A stretch of 64,000 bases of DNA, taken from Clostridium sp. OF09-36 (GTDB taxonomy: Bacteria > Bacillota > Clostridia > Lachnospirales > Lachnospiraceae). The stretch's first letter is position 1. Every line of letters begins with the position of its first letter. Below the pieces are notes generated by a model. It made no database searches and was not told where the DNA came from. It saw only the letters and a program-made list of their open reading frames with translations. The position numbers and the translations under genes are program-made. Shown here piece after piece: positions 38,126 to 48,132 of the stretch. The DNA lies in NCBI RefSeq assembly GCF_003481985.1, contig NZ_QUMD01000004.1:1-64000 (forward strand). The letters run 5' to 3'.

Positions 38126-39313
38126 ATGAGAAGATTTGGCAGAAGACACAGATTTAGAAAAAGTGGAAGCAGAAAGATCGGCTGGCAGATGGAAATGTCC
38201 ATCGACCGTGCCGCATCGAGACGGTACCGCAGCTACCGGCAGCACAGGAACGTGTGGAGTCTGATCATTGGAATCGTTCTGGTGCTGGTGCTGGTTTTTG
38301 GCATTGTGTTTGCAGTAGGCGGCGCAGTGCGGGCAAAACAGGGAAAAGCGACGGAATCTGCCCACAAGACGGAGCAGACCGGAAACAGCGGAGCTTACGA
38401 AAATGTAGAGCTGGTGACCGAAGGGGAAAAGCGAAAAGAGCTGGAGGCGCAGGGAAAAAGCGAGCAGGAAATCGACGCGCTGACCAAACCGATCCTTGGA
38501 GGAGCCGAGCTTACCATGTTAGCCGGACAGACCAAGGCCCAGATGATGTCCTTTCTTCTGGAAACAAAAGAAGGAAGCCTGATCGTGGTAGACGGCGGCT
38601 GGTGGGATGATGCAGATCATCTGACCGAAGAAATCAAAAAGCGCGGCGGTCATGTCAGCGCCTGGTTTCTGACTCACGCCCACACCGATCATGTGGGAGC
38701 CCTGTTAAACATCCTGCAGAGCGAGGCAGAGGGAAAGGACAGCGGCATCACCATCGACCATATCTACTATGATTTTGCATCCCTGGACTGGTATAAGACC
38801 CATGAACTGGGGGATCTTGGTACCGCAGATGCGATCCTCAAGGCACTGGCAGCCCTTCCCAAGGGAGAGGCATGCCCGGTGAAAAAGGACGATGAGATTC
38901 TGGTGGACGATGTTTGCATCACCGTCTTAAATGACCGCTACGAGCCGGATGATGACCACGTCGGCGAGCGGGACGGAAACGATGCCAGCATGGTTTACCG
39001 GATGTTAGTCAATGGCGTGACGATTCTGTTTACCGGAGATCTGCAGGTAGATGGCGGAAACCATGTGCTGGAAACCGTTGCAAAGGAAGATTTAAAAGCC
39101 GACATTGTTCAGATGGCGCACCACGGACAGCATGCCGTGACGAAAGAATTTTATGAGGCAGTCAGCCCGAAGATCTGTATGTGGCCGACACCGCAGTGGC
39201 TGTGGGACAATGAAGGAGATCAGTATACAACGCCGGAGACCAAGGCGTGGATGAAAGAATTGAATGTAGAAAAGCATTACTGTATGAAAGATGGAGACCA
39301 GGTGATCCGGTAA
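38126..39313 (+). CDS. Membrane-anchored metallo-beta-lactamase fold hydrolase
   Basis: About 395 residues. A cationic N-terminal tail (RRFGRRHRFRKSGSRK) is followed by one membrane segment (about residues 55-78) and an extracellular MBL domain with the metal motif THAHTDHVG and a second histidine site AHHGQ (like ComEC-type hydrolases). Asp of LFTGDLQ and DGGWW also fit. A Lys/Glu-rich linker follows the membrane segment. RBS AAGGGG lies eight bases before ATG 38126. Divergent from BCCT. Substrate is not known. Confidence 0.8.
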   Translation: MRRFGRRHRFRKSGSRKIGWQMEMSIDRAASRRYRSYRQHRNVWSLIIGIVLVLVLVFGIVFAVGGAVRAKQGKATESAHKTEQTGNSGAYENVELVTEGEKRKELEAQGKSEQEIDALTKPILGGAELTMLAGQTKAQMMSFLLETKEGSLIVVDGGWWDDADHLTEEIKKRGGHVSAWFLTHAHTDHVGALLNILQSEAEGKDSGITIDHIYYDFASLDWYKTHELGDLGTADAILKALAALPKGEACPVKKDDEILVDDVCITVLNDRYEPDDDHVGERDGNDASMVYRMLVNGVTILFTGDLQVDGGNHVLETVAKEDLKADIVQMAHHGQHAVTKEFYEAVSPKICMWPTPQWLWDNEGDQYTTPETKAWMKELNVEKHYCMKDGDQVIR

Positions 39314-39340
39314 GGATCGCTGGTCTCCATCTTTTCTTTT
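39291..39340 (+). terminator. Terminator overlapping the MBL gene stop
   Basis: ATGGAGACCAGGTGATCC pairs with GGATCGCTGGTCTCCAT over a short loop that holds the stop codon, followed by CTTTTCTTTT. Confidence 0.85.
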
Positions 39341-39400
39341 GTTTGTACTGCATATTGCGGATGAGCCAGGCACGGCCGTTAATTCCTTCATCCGATATGC

Positions 39401-40381
39401 TTAATCCGGCACATGCAGTCCGCTGTGATACGAATAACTCCCAAGCTCATTTAACAACCGGTCCATGCTTTCTCTTGTGGATGGCAGTTCACCAGTCAGA
39501 TAGGAGTTGATGATGGCATAAACGTCATTGCTTTTATGCAGGCACTGGCGGAACAGATCCGGGAAGGATGCGCGGGAGGCAAGCCTGCGGTCCCAGGGGT
39601 TGCACCAGATGTCGTGGTCGATGTTCAGGACTTCACGTGGGTTATTGATCTCGTCGGTGACCAGCTTCTGGGATGCCACCGGATTTTTCAGGACCAGCTT
39701 CTCCACGAAGGCAATCTTATTGCGTTTGGATCCCTTTGGGTCTGCCAGGGTCCGGCAGCCGAAGCGCAGAGCGAGAATGGAACGGTGGATCATGGCAGGG
39801 GTTACCTGGAAGTTGTTGCTGTAGGTGATGGGATAATACGTCTCATTGATACAGTCGGCAAGGAAACGGGAGATAAACTGAGTTTCCATGCCGTTTAAGC
39901 AGATGGTTGCTGCCTGGTTGAACTGGGATGGTTTTTTGTGCTTGTATTTCCACAGGAGTATGGCATCAATGTCATTCTCCAGGGAAGCGTGGCGGCCATG
40001 GGCCTGGCTGTTTGGAGACTTGGCATCGTAGCCGATGCGTCCATATACATAAGGGTGGCAGATGGAATCCCCGATGTAGTGATTTAAGTAGCCGCAGAAG
40101 TAGGCAAGTCCCTCCTCGCGCTGCTGGCGGGATTTGATTTCGCTTAAGTGACGCAGATAACAGGCAAAGAAATCCTGAATGTGGTGCTCGTGCATATAGG
40201 AGCCGACATTGCGGTAGTCCCGGTGGCGTAGGATCGGGATATTATAAAAGAACATATCCGGTCCTTGCAGTCCCAGCTGGTAGAGCCAGCGGTATTTGGC
40301 AATGATATATTTTAACTGGTTATTGGGAAGGTCATTGTAGGCCTTCATTCCTAAGATATAATGTGTGGTAAATCCGGGCAT
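39401..40381 (-). CDS. Zinc-dependent phospholipase C-like protein (PF00882 type)
   Basis: About 326 residues starting MPGFTTHYILGMKAY, with GAGG upstream. PF00882 enzymes coordinate metals with scattered His and Asp residues; here FTTHYI, QGPDMF, YMHEHHIQDFF and GYLNHYIGDSICHPY match that pattern. No signal peptide is seen, so it may act in the cytoplasm, unlike the classical secreted toxins. Monocistronic, convergent with the MBL gene. Confidence 0.78.
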   Translation of the reverse strand: MPGFTTHYILGMKAYNDLPNNQLKYIIAKYRWLYQLGLQGPDMFFYNIPILRHRDYRNVGSYMHEHHIQDFFACYLRHLSEIKSRQQREEGLAYFCGYLNHYIGDSICHPYVYGRIGYDAKSPNSQAHGRHASLENDIDAILLWKYKHKKPSQFNQAATICLNGMETQFISRFLADCINETYYPITYSNNFQVTPAMIHRSILALRFGCRTLADPKGSKRNKIAFVEKLVLKNPVASQKLVTDEINNPREVLNIDHDIWCNPWDRRLASRASFPDLFRQCLHKSNDVYAIINSYLTGELPSTRESMDRLLNELGSYSYHSGLHVPD

Positions 40382-40646
40382 AGAAAACCTCGTTTTCTGC
40401 GGACATCCGGGGATGGTCCGCGCTGTAATGGATGATTGGGAATGATGGAACAAAAAAGATAAGCGTAAGTGCTTGTAACTGTGAAACTACTGAACAGTTA
40501 CAAGGGTTCCCTGTAGCTGGATTATAGCACATCTGCCGGGAAAATACGAGTGACAGGATAAAAAGGAAAAACGGAATCTGTTTGGTGACAAATCGAGCAC
40601 TGTTTGTGCATAAACTGAACAGAAAACGATTCGCCTGGGGATAACC

Positions 40647-42047
40647 ATGCAGCAGCTCATGCAGACACTACACCAGATGGTCTGGGGACCGTGGACCATG
40701 GTCTTGTTTTTGGGGACGGGATTGTTTTTTACAGTCCGTTCCGGTGGATTTCAGATCCGGGGACTGCCGTACTGGTGGAGACAGACGGTGGGAAAAGTGA
40801 TTTCCGGAGAAGAAAACGGAAGTAAAGATCCCAGACAAGCTTTTGATAAGAAAATAACCGCCTTCCAGTCCTCCTGTACCGCACTTGCAGCCACCATCGG
40901 CACCGGGAACATTGTCGGGGTAGCGACAGCCCTTACGGCGGGCGGCCCGGGCGCAGTATTCTGGCTCTGGGTGTCTGCGCTGATCGGCATGGCAACGGCA
41001 TATGCAGAAACCAGTCTTGGACAAAAATACCGTTACCGCCTGCCGGATGGCGCATGGCAGTGCGGACCGATGGTCTGTATGGAGCGCGGACTTGGCTGCA
41101 AAAGCATGGCATGCCTCTATGCAGCGTTTGCCGTGCTTGCATCTTTTGGCATGGGGAGTATGGTGCAGGCCAATGCGGTCAGTGAGACATTGCGGTATGA
41201 GGCTGGCATGAAGCCGGATATCGCAGCTGTCCTGGTTACGGCGCTGACGGCAGCAGTGATCTGGGGCGGGATCCGCAGGATTTCCCGTATGACTTCCTGG
41301 TTTATGCCGTTGTCTGCCGGAATCTATGTGCTATTCTCGGTCGTGGTATTAATTTTATGCCGGAACAGCATTGTTCCTGTGCTATTGCAGATCCTGAAAC
41401 AGGCGTGGACGCCAGGGGCAGCGGGTGGAGGTGTGGCCGGCTTTTTATTTTCCAGAAGTGTGCGTTATGGTATGGCACGGGGCGTCTTTTCGAATGAGGC
41501 AGGTCTTGGTACGCTGGCGGTCCTGCACGGCGCGGCGGAGGATACCACGCCGGAGGAGCAGGGAATGTGGGCTATGTTTGAAGTGTTTTTTGATACTATT
41601 GTGATCTGTACACTCACAGCTATGGTCATCTTATGTGTGGGCAGGGAATCTCCTCTGGTTTTATACAGGAATCTGGATGGTGCAGCGCTCACGTCCTTCT
41701 GTTTTTCGCGGATGCTTGGCAGGTACGGCGGCATCCTGGTTTCCTGCAGTATGGCAGCGTTCGCGTTTGCCACGATCGTGGGCTGGTACTACATTGGGCA
41801 GCAGATGTTTTTGTATCTGGCAGAAGGCCTGCACGCGGGAAAAAACGTGGAAAGCCTGTATACCATTCTTTACCTGATCTCGGTGTATCTTGGCTGTGTC
41901 AGCCGGTTGGAATTCATCTGGATTTTTTCGGATCTGGTGAATGGACTGATGGCGTATCCGAATCTTTTAACGCTCGGGCTGTTGCACAGTCATGTGACAT
42001 TTCCGTCTGGGAGCAGGAGAAGAGGAGAATCAGAACCCTTACCTTGA
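40647..42047 (+). CDS. AGCS family sodium:amino acid (alanine/glycine) symporter
   Basis: 466 residues with ten or eleven hydrophobic segments. The AGCS signature is clear in TALAATIGTGNIVGVATAL near residue 80, and the early HQMVWGPWTMVLFLGTGLFFTVRSG block is the family's. The start ATG 40647 has GGGGA upstream. The amino acid carried is not determined by sequence alone. Confidence 0.9.
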   Translation: MQQLMQTLHQMVWGPWTMVLFLGTGLFFTVRSGGFQIRGLPYWWRQTVGKVISGEENGSKDPRQAFDKKITAFQSSCTALAATIGTGNIVGVATALTAGGPGAVFWLWVSALIGMATAYAETSLGQKYRYRLPDGAWQCGPMVCMERGLGCKSMACLYAAFAVLASFGMGSMVQANAVSETLRYEAGMKPDIAAVLVTALTAAVIWGGIRRISRMTSWFMPLSAGIYVLFSVVVLILCRNSIVPVLLQILKQAWTPGAAGGGVAGFLFSRSVRYGMARGVFSNEAGLGTLAVLHGAAEDTTPEEQGMWAMFEVFFDTIVICTLTAMVILCVGRESPLVLYRNLDGAALTSFCFSRMLGRYGGILVSCSMAAFAFATIVGWYYIGQQMFLYLAEGLHAGKNVESLYTILYLISVYLGCVSRLEFIWIFSDLVNGLMAYPNLLTLGLLHSHVTFPSGSRRRGESEPLP

Positions 42048-42193
42048 CAACGCGGACAAAACAACCTATACTTTATCTCACTTTGTATAAGGTATTTATG
42101 CACATAGGTCAGGAACACTTGCTGATGTTTTTGCAGCATATGAACAGCAGCAGGATTGATCTGGTACGGATTCAGATGAGAAAGGAAAAAATT

Positions 42194-43111
42194 ATGTTAA
42201 TGTACGTCTGGCTGGTCATCGGCTTTGTGCTCCTCATTAAGGGAGCAGATTATTTTGTGGAGGCGAGCTCCTCCATTGCGCGGGCACTGCGGGTGCCAAG
42301 TATCATTATCGGCCTTACCATTGTGGCCTTTGGAACCAGTGCGCCGGAGCTGGCTGTCAGCACAACGGCAGCGCTGACCGGCAACAATGAGATCGCGGTG
42401 GGAAATGTCATCGGCTCCAACCTGTTTAACCTTCTGGTGGTTCTGGGAACCTGTGGGGTTATCCGCCCGTTTGCAGTACAGCTGCGCTGGGACTATGCGG
42501 CGTCTGTGGGAGTGGCAGTGGTATTGTTTTTCATGATCATCCGTGACCACTTTATCAGCCGGCCAGAAGCCATCTTTTTACTGGTGCTGTTTGCAGGCTT
42601 TATTGCCCTGACGATCCGCGATGCGCTGGCAAACCGGACTGAGGCAGATGAAGAAATTTCTGTGCTTTCCCCGCTTAGGAGCGTGATCTATATTTTCGGC
42701 GGCATTGCAGCGATCGTATGCGGCGGTAATCTGGTGGTCGACAGTGCGAAGGCGATCGCACTGTCCTTTGGCCTTTCCCAGACCCTGGTCGGCCTGACCG
42801 TTGTAGCGCTGGGGACTTCCCTGCCAGAGCTGGTTACTTCCGTGGTCGCATCCAGAAAAGGCGAGAATGGGCTGGCTCTTGGAAATGTCATCGGCTCCAA
42901 CATTTTTAATATCCTGATGGTGCTTGCAGCATCCGCAGCGGTTCATCCGATCGCGGTAACACCATTTGCGGTGATCGACACGGCATGTCTCATTGTAGCA
43001 AGTGTGGTTACCTGGTTTTTGTGCCGCAGCAAGCTGCGCATCAGCCGGCTGGAGGGCGCATTCATGCTGTTCATGTATGCGGGATACCTGGTTTACATCT
43101 GTGTGAGATAG
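42194..43111 (+). CDS. CaCA-family calcium/sodium antiporter
   Basis: 305 residues, ten hydrophobic segments. The two inverted alpha repeats show GTSAPELAVS...GNVIGSNLFN and GTSLPELVTS...GNVIGSNIFN, carrying the conserved Glu and Asn cation-site residues. The start at ATG 42194 follows AAAGGAAA; a longer upstream reading (from 41633) runs inside the symporter gene and is not used. YrbG-like. The ion is inferred from the family. Confidence 0.92.
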   Translation: MLMYVWLVIGFVLLIKGADYFVEASSSIARALRVPSIIIGLTIVAFGTSAPELAVSTTAALTGNNEIAVGNVIGSNLFNLLVVLGTCGVIRPFAVQLRWDYAASVGVAVVLFFMIIRDHFISRPEAIFLLVLFAGFIALTIRDALANRTEADEEISVLSPLRSVIYIFGGIAAIVCGGNLVVDSAKAIALSFGLSQTLVGLTVVALGTSLPELVTSVVASRKGENGLALGNVIGSNIFNILMVLAASAAVHPIAVTPFAVIDTACLIVASVVTWFLCRSKLRISRLEGAFMLFMYAGYLVYICVR

Positions 43112-43124
43112 GAAAATAATACGA

Positions 43125-43159
43125 AAAAAGCAAGTGCCGGGAAATAGCACTTGCTTTTT
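43125..43159 (+). terminator. Terminator after the antiporter gene
   Basis: AAAAAGCAAGTGC (43125-43137) pairs with GCACTTGCTTTTT (43147-43159). Confidence 0.88.
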
Positions 43160-43559
43160 GTAGTTAAAAAGGGAGGAGAGCTGATAACTCGTGTTATCAG
43201 CTCGAGTATTATGAAAAAAATCTTTTAAGCGTTTTATAAACAACTCGTTCGCTTTTGTTGTTTATGGTTATAGTATAGGGAGAAATCGTGAAGAAATCAT
43301 GTTGAATCTGTAAAAGGTTTTTGAATGAATTGTGAACGAAATATGAATAACAAAACGGAAAACAAAGAAAAACTACTTGCCATCCAGGAAATTCTGATGC
43401 ACAATGAATCACATATGGGATTTTTGTTGCTGTTCATGTGTTACATGGGCAGCGATGGATTTTGCCCGCAACTGTGCAGCTGAGCAGAGGAGCAGATAAG
43501 CAGCTGTGCAGCTGCGGATCAGCTGCGGAATCCAGACAAAGAAAGGGGAACAGTAAGTC
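43160..43559. other. Intergenic region upstream of the AEC permease gene
   Basis: 400 bases without a credible gene. GAGCTGATAAC/GTTATCAGCTC (43177-43202) is a perfect inverted repeat around TCGT. Further on, CAGCTGTGCAGCTGCGGATCAGCTG-like GC-rich repeats of CAGCTG occur near 43475-43530. No confident promoter is seen. Confidence 0.45.
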
Positions 43560-44470
43560 ATGGGAGTGATCCTGATGCGGGCGGCGTGCTTTATTGCGGT
43601 CATTGTGCTTGGACATATTTTACGCCGGACTGGTTTTTTTAAGGAAGAGGATTTTCACGTATTATCAAAGATCGTACTAAAGATCACGCTGCCTGCGGCT
43701 ATCATAAGCAATGTGAGCGGAAGTAAGATCGACCCTTCCCTGCTGGTGATCTGCCTGCTTGGATTTGGCGGTGGCGTGCTGTATATGACGCTTTTATATC
43801 TGCTAAATCTGCACTCGCCGAAGGAAAAGAGAGCCTTTGAGGTATTAAATATTTCGGGCTATAACATTGGCACCTTTACCATGCCGTTCGCGCAGAGCTT
43901 TCTTGGACCTGCCGGAATGCTGGCGACCAGCCTGTTTGATACGGGAAATTCCTTCGTCTGTCTGGGTGGCTCTTACAGCATTGCTCCATGATCAAGGGTG
44001 GCGGGGACCGCTTCTCTATCAAAAAGATCGTATCGACCCTGTTAAGATCGATTCCGTTCGATACTTATCTGCTCATGCTGATTTTGAATCTGCTGCAGAT
44101 CCATCTGCCGGATGCAGTGACAACCTTCGCCGGGATCCTTGGCAATGCGAACCCGTTCCTTGCCATGCTGATGCTTGGGGTAGGCGTCCGGTTTTCCGGA
44201 GGCCGGGAACAGCTTGGAGCTATGGGAAGGATCCTGCTGGTCCGTTATGGAATCGCCGCGGTGCTGTCGGTGGCATTTTTTCATCTGCTTCCGCTGGAGC
44301 TGGAATACCGTCAGGCACTGGCTTTTCTGGTATTTAGCCCAATCTCAGCAGCAGTACCGGCTTTTACGGCAGATATCGGAGAAGACTTTGGCCTCTCCAG
44401 TGCACTCAATTCCATCTCGGCGCTGATCAGCATTGTCTGTATCGTGACCGTGCTGGTGCTGGTAATGTAG
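43560..44470 (+). CDS. AEC family (auxin efflux carrier-like) permease, frameshifted
   Basis: About 303 residues with ten hydrophobic segments. ISGYNIGTFTMPFAQ is the family motif in the middle. The second half ends as is usual for AEC transporters. The frame breaks near 43986, where GCTCCATGA should be GCTTCCATGATC, giving SYSIASMIKGGG; one T is missing. Start at ATG 43560 has AAAGGGG eleven bases upstream; an in-frame ATG at 43575 is an alternative. Substrates of bacterial AEC proteins include malate and auxin-like acids; none can be assigned. Confidence 0.8.
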
Positions 44471-44581
44471 CGTGCAGGAGCATGGTATTTGCAGGAAGCC
44501 AATCCGGTGAGACGTGGTGTTGCGAGGTATGAAACTATAGAAGAAAAAACGTTTGCGAAGGATAGAAGGAGAATACATAGC

Positions 44582-45451
44582 ATGGAAATCAGTGGACATA
44601 CAAGATTATTATGCCTGATCGGCAGCCCGGTAGCGCATTCCGGTTCTCCGGCGATGTACAATTACAGCTTTGAAAAATTAGGGCTGGATTACCGTTATCT
44701 GGCATTTGATATCAAAGAGGAGGATATGAAAAAAGCAATCGAGGCTCTGAAAATGATGAATTTTAGGGGCTGCAACATTACTATGCCGGGAAAAACGGTG
44801 GCGGCCTCCTGCTGTGATGAGCTTTCCAAGGCGGCAGAGCTGACCGGCGCGGTCAACACCATTGTCAATGAAGATGGAAAGCTGGTGGGGCATATCACCG
44901 ATGGCACCGGCTGGATCCGCAACTGTCTGGAGCATGGCTTCGACATTCACGGAAAGAAGCTGGTGATCGCAGGCTGCGGCGGTGCAGGAACGGCGATCCA
45001 GATCGCTGCTGCACTTGGCGGTGCAAAGGATGTTGTGATCCTGGCAAGAAAATCCTCCGTCCGTTATGCAAACGGGGAAGCAACGGTGCAGAAGATCCGG
45101 GAGCATGTGCCGGAGTGCCGTGCAGAGATTTTTGACCTGGAGGATGTGGGCGCCGTGCGCCGTGCACTGGCCGGTGCCGACTTGTTCTGCAATGCCACAA
45201 AGGTTGGCATGAAACCAATGGATGATCAGAGTGTAATCCCGGATGCCAGCATGCTGCGGCCGGAGCTGGTGGTTTCTGATATTGTATACAATCCGAGAGA
45301 GACAAAGCTTTTAAAGGATGCAAAAGCAGCCGGCTGCAAGACAATCCCGGGAATCGGAATGCTGCTATGGCAGGGCGCAGAGGCCTTCCGCTTATATACC
45401 GGAAAAGAAATGCCGGTGAAGGAAGTGCAGGAACGCTATTTTGATTCATAA
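44582..45451 (+). CDS. aroE: Shikimate dehydrogenase
   Basis: Reduces 3-dehydroshikimate to shikimate with NADPH. 289 residues. The substrate-binding N terminus has LIGSPVAHSGSPAMYNY (the SxS motif), NFRGCNITMPGK (catalytic Lys) and the NADPH loop IAGCGGAGTAIQIAAA. The start at 44582 is set by GAAGGAG about nine bases upstream. A related QuiA-type role (quinate/shikimate dehydrogenase) is an alternative. aroK lies 2.7 kb on. Confidence 0.92.
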   Translation: MEISGHTRLLCLIGSPVAHSGSPAMYNYSFEKLGLDYRYLAFDIKEEDMKKAIEALKMMNFRGCNITMPGKTVAASCCDELSKAAELTGAVNTIVNEDGKLVGHITDGTGWIRNCLEHGFDIHGKKLVIAGCGGAGTAIQIAAALGGAKDVVILARKSSVRYANGEATVQKIREHVPECRAEIFDLEDVGAVRRALAGADLFCNATKVGMKPMDDQSVIPDASMLRPELVVSDIVYNPRETKLLKDAKAAGCKTIPGIGMLLWQGAEAFRLYTGKEMPVKEVQERYFDS

Positions 45452-45519
45452 GAAACTGCGTACTATGAATGAAAAGCGCTCTGCCAGGGGCGCGGAATAA
45501 CAGTTTTTGGAGTGTGGAT

Positions 45520-46871
45520 ATGGAACGTTTGGAGCAGTATGATGTAGCAATTGCTGGCGGCGGCACAGCTGGCTGTGCAGCAGCGATTGGTGCGGTCCAG
45601 GCTGGCGCGAAAACCGTTCTGATCGAGCGGAATTCTTATCTGGGAGGCGAGGCAACCCATTCCGGAGTCGGGGCTTTCTGTGGATTTACGACCTGCGGGA
45701 AGCATCCGGTGCGGGTGGTGGAGGGCGCTGGAAGCCTGGTTCTGGAAGCATTAAAAGAGCTTGGTGCACCGGCCCAGAACCGCCTTTCTGCTTCCGGCAA
45801 CTGGAACATTTCTTTTGAGCCGGAGTATTTAAAATGTGCGCTGGATGCGCTTCTTGACAGACTCCATGTGGAAGTATTGCTTCATGCCCAGCTGGCCGGT
45901 GCAGACGTAGAAGAAAATCAGATCTGCCGGATCCGCTGTATGGACGATGAGGGCGTGTTTACTGTCCAGGCAAAGACATTTGTCGATGCATCCGGCGATG
46001 CGAACCTGGCCCGCCTGGCTGGTGCAGGGTAAAGTGGGGCGGTCTGGACGGACATGTCCAGGCGGCATCTCTCCCGTTCCGCTTAAGTGGAGTGGATATT
46101 ACAAAGGATATGTCTCCGGCTGCGGTAGGACGCGCAGTTGAGCTGGCAAGGGCAGACGGCATGAAGCATCTTGTGCGGGAAAGCGGTTTTTTGCTGACCC
46201 GCGAAGGCTCAGATGTGGTCTGTGCACTGATCCCGAGTGTGATGCCAACGGGCTTATCTGCCCGGGAACTGACACGGATGGAGAAGGAGCTGAGAAAGCA
46301 GGCAGTCAGCTATGCGGCGGCCATGAAGCGCTATATGCCGGGCATGGAGCATAGCGAGCTGGTCATGACCGGACCTTCCATTGGCTTTCGGGAGACCAGA
46401 AAGCTGGTGGGAAGGACCATGCTGACCGGAGAGGATGTGCTTTCCGGCCGCAAACGGCCAGACGGGATCGCGCGCGGTGGCTGGAAGCCGGAGATCCATA
46501 AGGATATCAGGCAGATGGCTACCTATCTGGAGGTGAAAGAGGGAAACTGGTTTGACATTCCTCTGGGAGCACTCCAGTCGGAAACGCTTGAGAATCTGTA
46601 CGGTGCCGGACGGATGATCTGGGCAGACGATACCGCTTTTGCCGCAGTGCGCGTCATGGGGACATGCTTTGCAACCGGACATGCAGCCGGTGTGGCTGCG
46701 GCACTTCAGGCGAAGGACCGTGCGGCTGCGGAGCTTCGGGCAAAGGAGCATGTGGCTGCGGCATTGCAGACAGCGGACAGCATGGCTGCGCCACTTCAGG
46801 CGAAGACTGCTGAGGCGGATTTTGCCGGTGCAGTCCGGAGGGAGCTGCTTAAGCAAGGGGCATTGATATAA
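45520..46871 (+). CDS. FAD-dependent oxidoreductase (FAD_oxidored type), frameshifted
   Basis: The N terminus YDVAIAGGGTAGCAAAIGAV is a dinucleotide-binding GxGxxG, followed by the Glu-ended IERNSYLGGEATHSG typical of the FAD_oxidored (PF12831) type. FVDASGDANLARLAGAG marks a second FAD block. A one-base deletion near 46028 (GGG for GGGG) breaks the frame; the corrected reading continues VKWGGLDGHVQAASLPFR. About 450 residues. The C terminus ends in four copies of a 30-bp repeat, an Ala/Leu-rich tail. The start at 45520 has TGGAG upstream. Substrate unknown; it lies 69 bases after aroE. Confidence 0.78.
46695..46814 (+). repeat. Four-copy 30-bp tandem repeat inside the FAD oxidoreductase gene
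   Basis: GCTGCG recurs at 46695, 46725, 46755 and 46785, exactly 30 bp apart. The units are imperfect and encode AA-x-L-x-A-type decapeptides in frame. Confidence 0.85.
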
Positions 46872-46919
46872 GGTTACTGGGTACACACGCGTAATCTGTA
46901 TCGATATAAAAATGACAGG

Positions 46920-47813
46920 ATGAGAAAGGACTTGAAGAAGATGAAACGAAATGCAGGATATTTATTTCTGGTGATCACATTTTTTTGCTGGGGCAGTATT
47001 TATATTGTAAGTAAGTATGCGCTGGCGGTGATGGGACCTGTAACGGTTGGCCTGTGCCGGTATGCGGTATCGGTATTGTGCCTTTATGGGATTTTAAAGC
47101 TGAAGGGCGGAGCGAGAAAAGTAAAACGGGAGCATTGGAAATATCTGCTGGTCTTAGGCGGACTTGGATATTTTCTTTCTATCATATTGCAGCTTGGCGG
47201 AACAGCGCTCTTATCCGGCTCTATGGCATCCCTGATCAACTCCTTAAACCCGGTGGTGATCTCAGTTATGGCGGCACTGTTCTTAAAGGAGAAGATTACC
47301 TGGAAAAATGTAGTCAGCATTGTGGTGTCCCTGATCGGTGTTTATATCATTCTGGGAAAAGGCAGCATGGAAATCAATATGATGGGTGTTTTGTGTTCTA
47401 TTGGTTCTGTGATCCTGTGGTCCGCTGCTTCGGTATCCATCCGCAAGATTTCCGGATATTATGATCCGGTGCAGACTGCGCTTTACGGTATGGAGATCGC
47501 ACTGGTATTTAACATTCCGGCGGCCGTGATCGAGAACGTGTTTGTGACGAGAAGCCATCCGACGGCGGTAGCGCTCGGTGCCTGCCTGTTTGTGGCAGTG
47601 TTTGGAACCGCGGTGGCGCACACCTGCTGGAATAAGAGCCTGCAGCTCTTAAATGCCAGCACCTGCTCCATGTTTTACCCGTTGCAGCCGCTGGTATCTG
47701 CAGTCATGGGCGTGCTGCTTTTGCATGAGGTGATCACGCCATCTTTCGTAATCGGTGCTGTTTTGATCTGCGCGGGTGTGGTAGTAACCTTCCTGCCGTC
47801 TAAGGCAAAGTGA
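46920..47813 (+). CDS. EamA/DMT-family transporter
   Basis: About 297 residues with ten hydrophobic segments in two EamA halves. TFFCWGSIYIVSKYAL at the start and PLQPLVSAVMGVLLLHEV in the second half are the family pattern. The start may instead be ATG 46941 (after GAAAGGA), which trims seven residues. Cargo is unknown. It lies just after the FAD oxidoreductase gene in the same direction. Confidence 0.85.
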   Translation: MRKDLKKMKRNAGYLFLVITFFCWGSIYIVSKYALAVMGPVTVGLCRYAVSVLCLYGILKLKGGARKVKREHWKYLLVLGGLGYFLSIILQLGGTALLSGSMASLINSLNPVVISVMAALFLKEKITWKNVVSIVVSLIGVYIILGKGSMEINMMGVLCSIGSVILWSAASVSIRKISGYYDPVQTALYGMEIALVFNIPAAVIENVFVTRSHPTAVALGACLFVAVFGTAVAHTCWNKSLQLLNASTCSMFYPLQPLVSAVMGVLLLHEVITPSFVIGAVLICAGVVVTFLPSKAK

Positions 47814-48132
47814 CCTATTCCGCCTGAAAACGGAAAAGAAATACATTTTTTGCAGGAAACAGTGACAGATTTGTGTCTGCTTTTGTCGGGTTTCGCATAG
47901 ACAGACCCGGACAAAACGATTGCGTAAAAACAGAACTACTGCTATAATTGCATATAAGAAAAAAGATAACTGTTCAGTAGGTCTGCGCATTTACGAAAAA
48001 CGTAATTGCATGGTTTCACAAACAGCAGTTACAAGAGTAAGATTCCGGGCCTCCGGGGGAGCAAAGCAGCTTTCCCTTATGTCCGGAATTGTGTTACAGG
48101 AAGTTGTGAGCATCTGCGGACAGTTACGATAA
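47814..48132. other. Intergenic region between the EamA gene and aroK
   Basis: About 320 bases. An interrupted inverted repeat (CTTTTGTCGGGT with ACCCGGACAAAAC, 47879-47919) can act as a terminator-like hairpin, though no T run follows. No convincing gene is seen: a short reading frame (47920-48132) and its reverse lack protein-like features. Confidence 0.5.
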
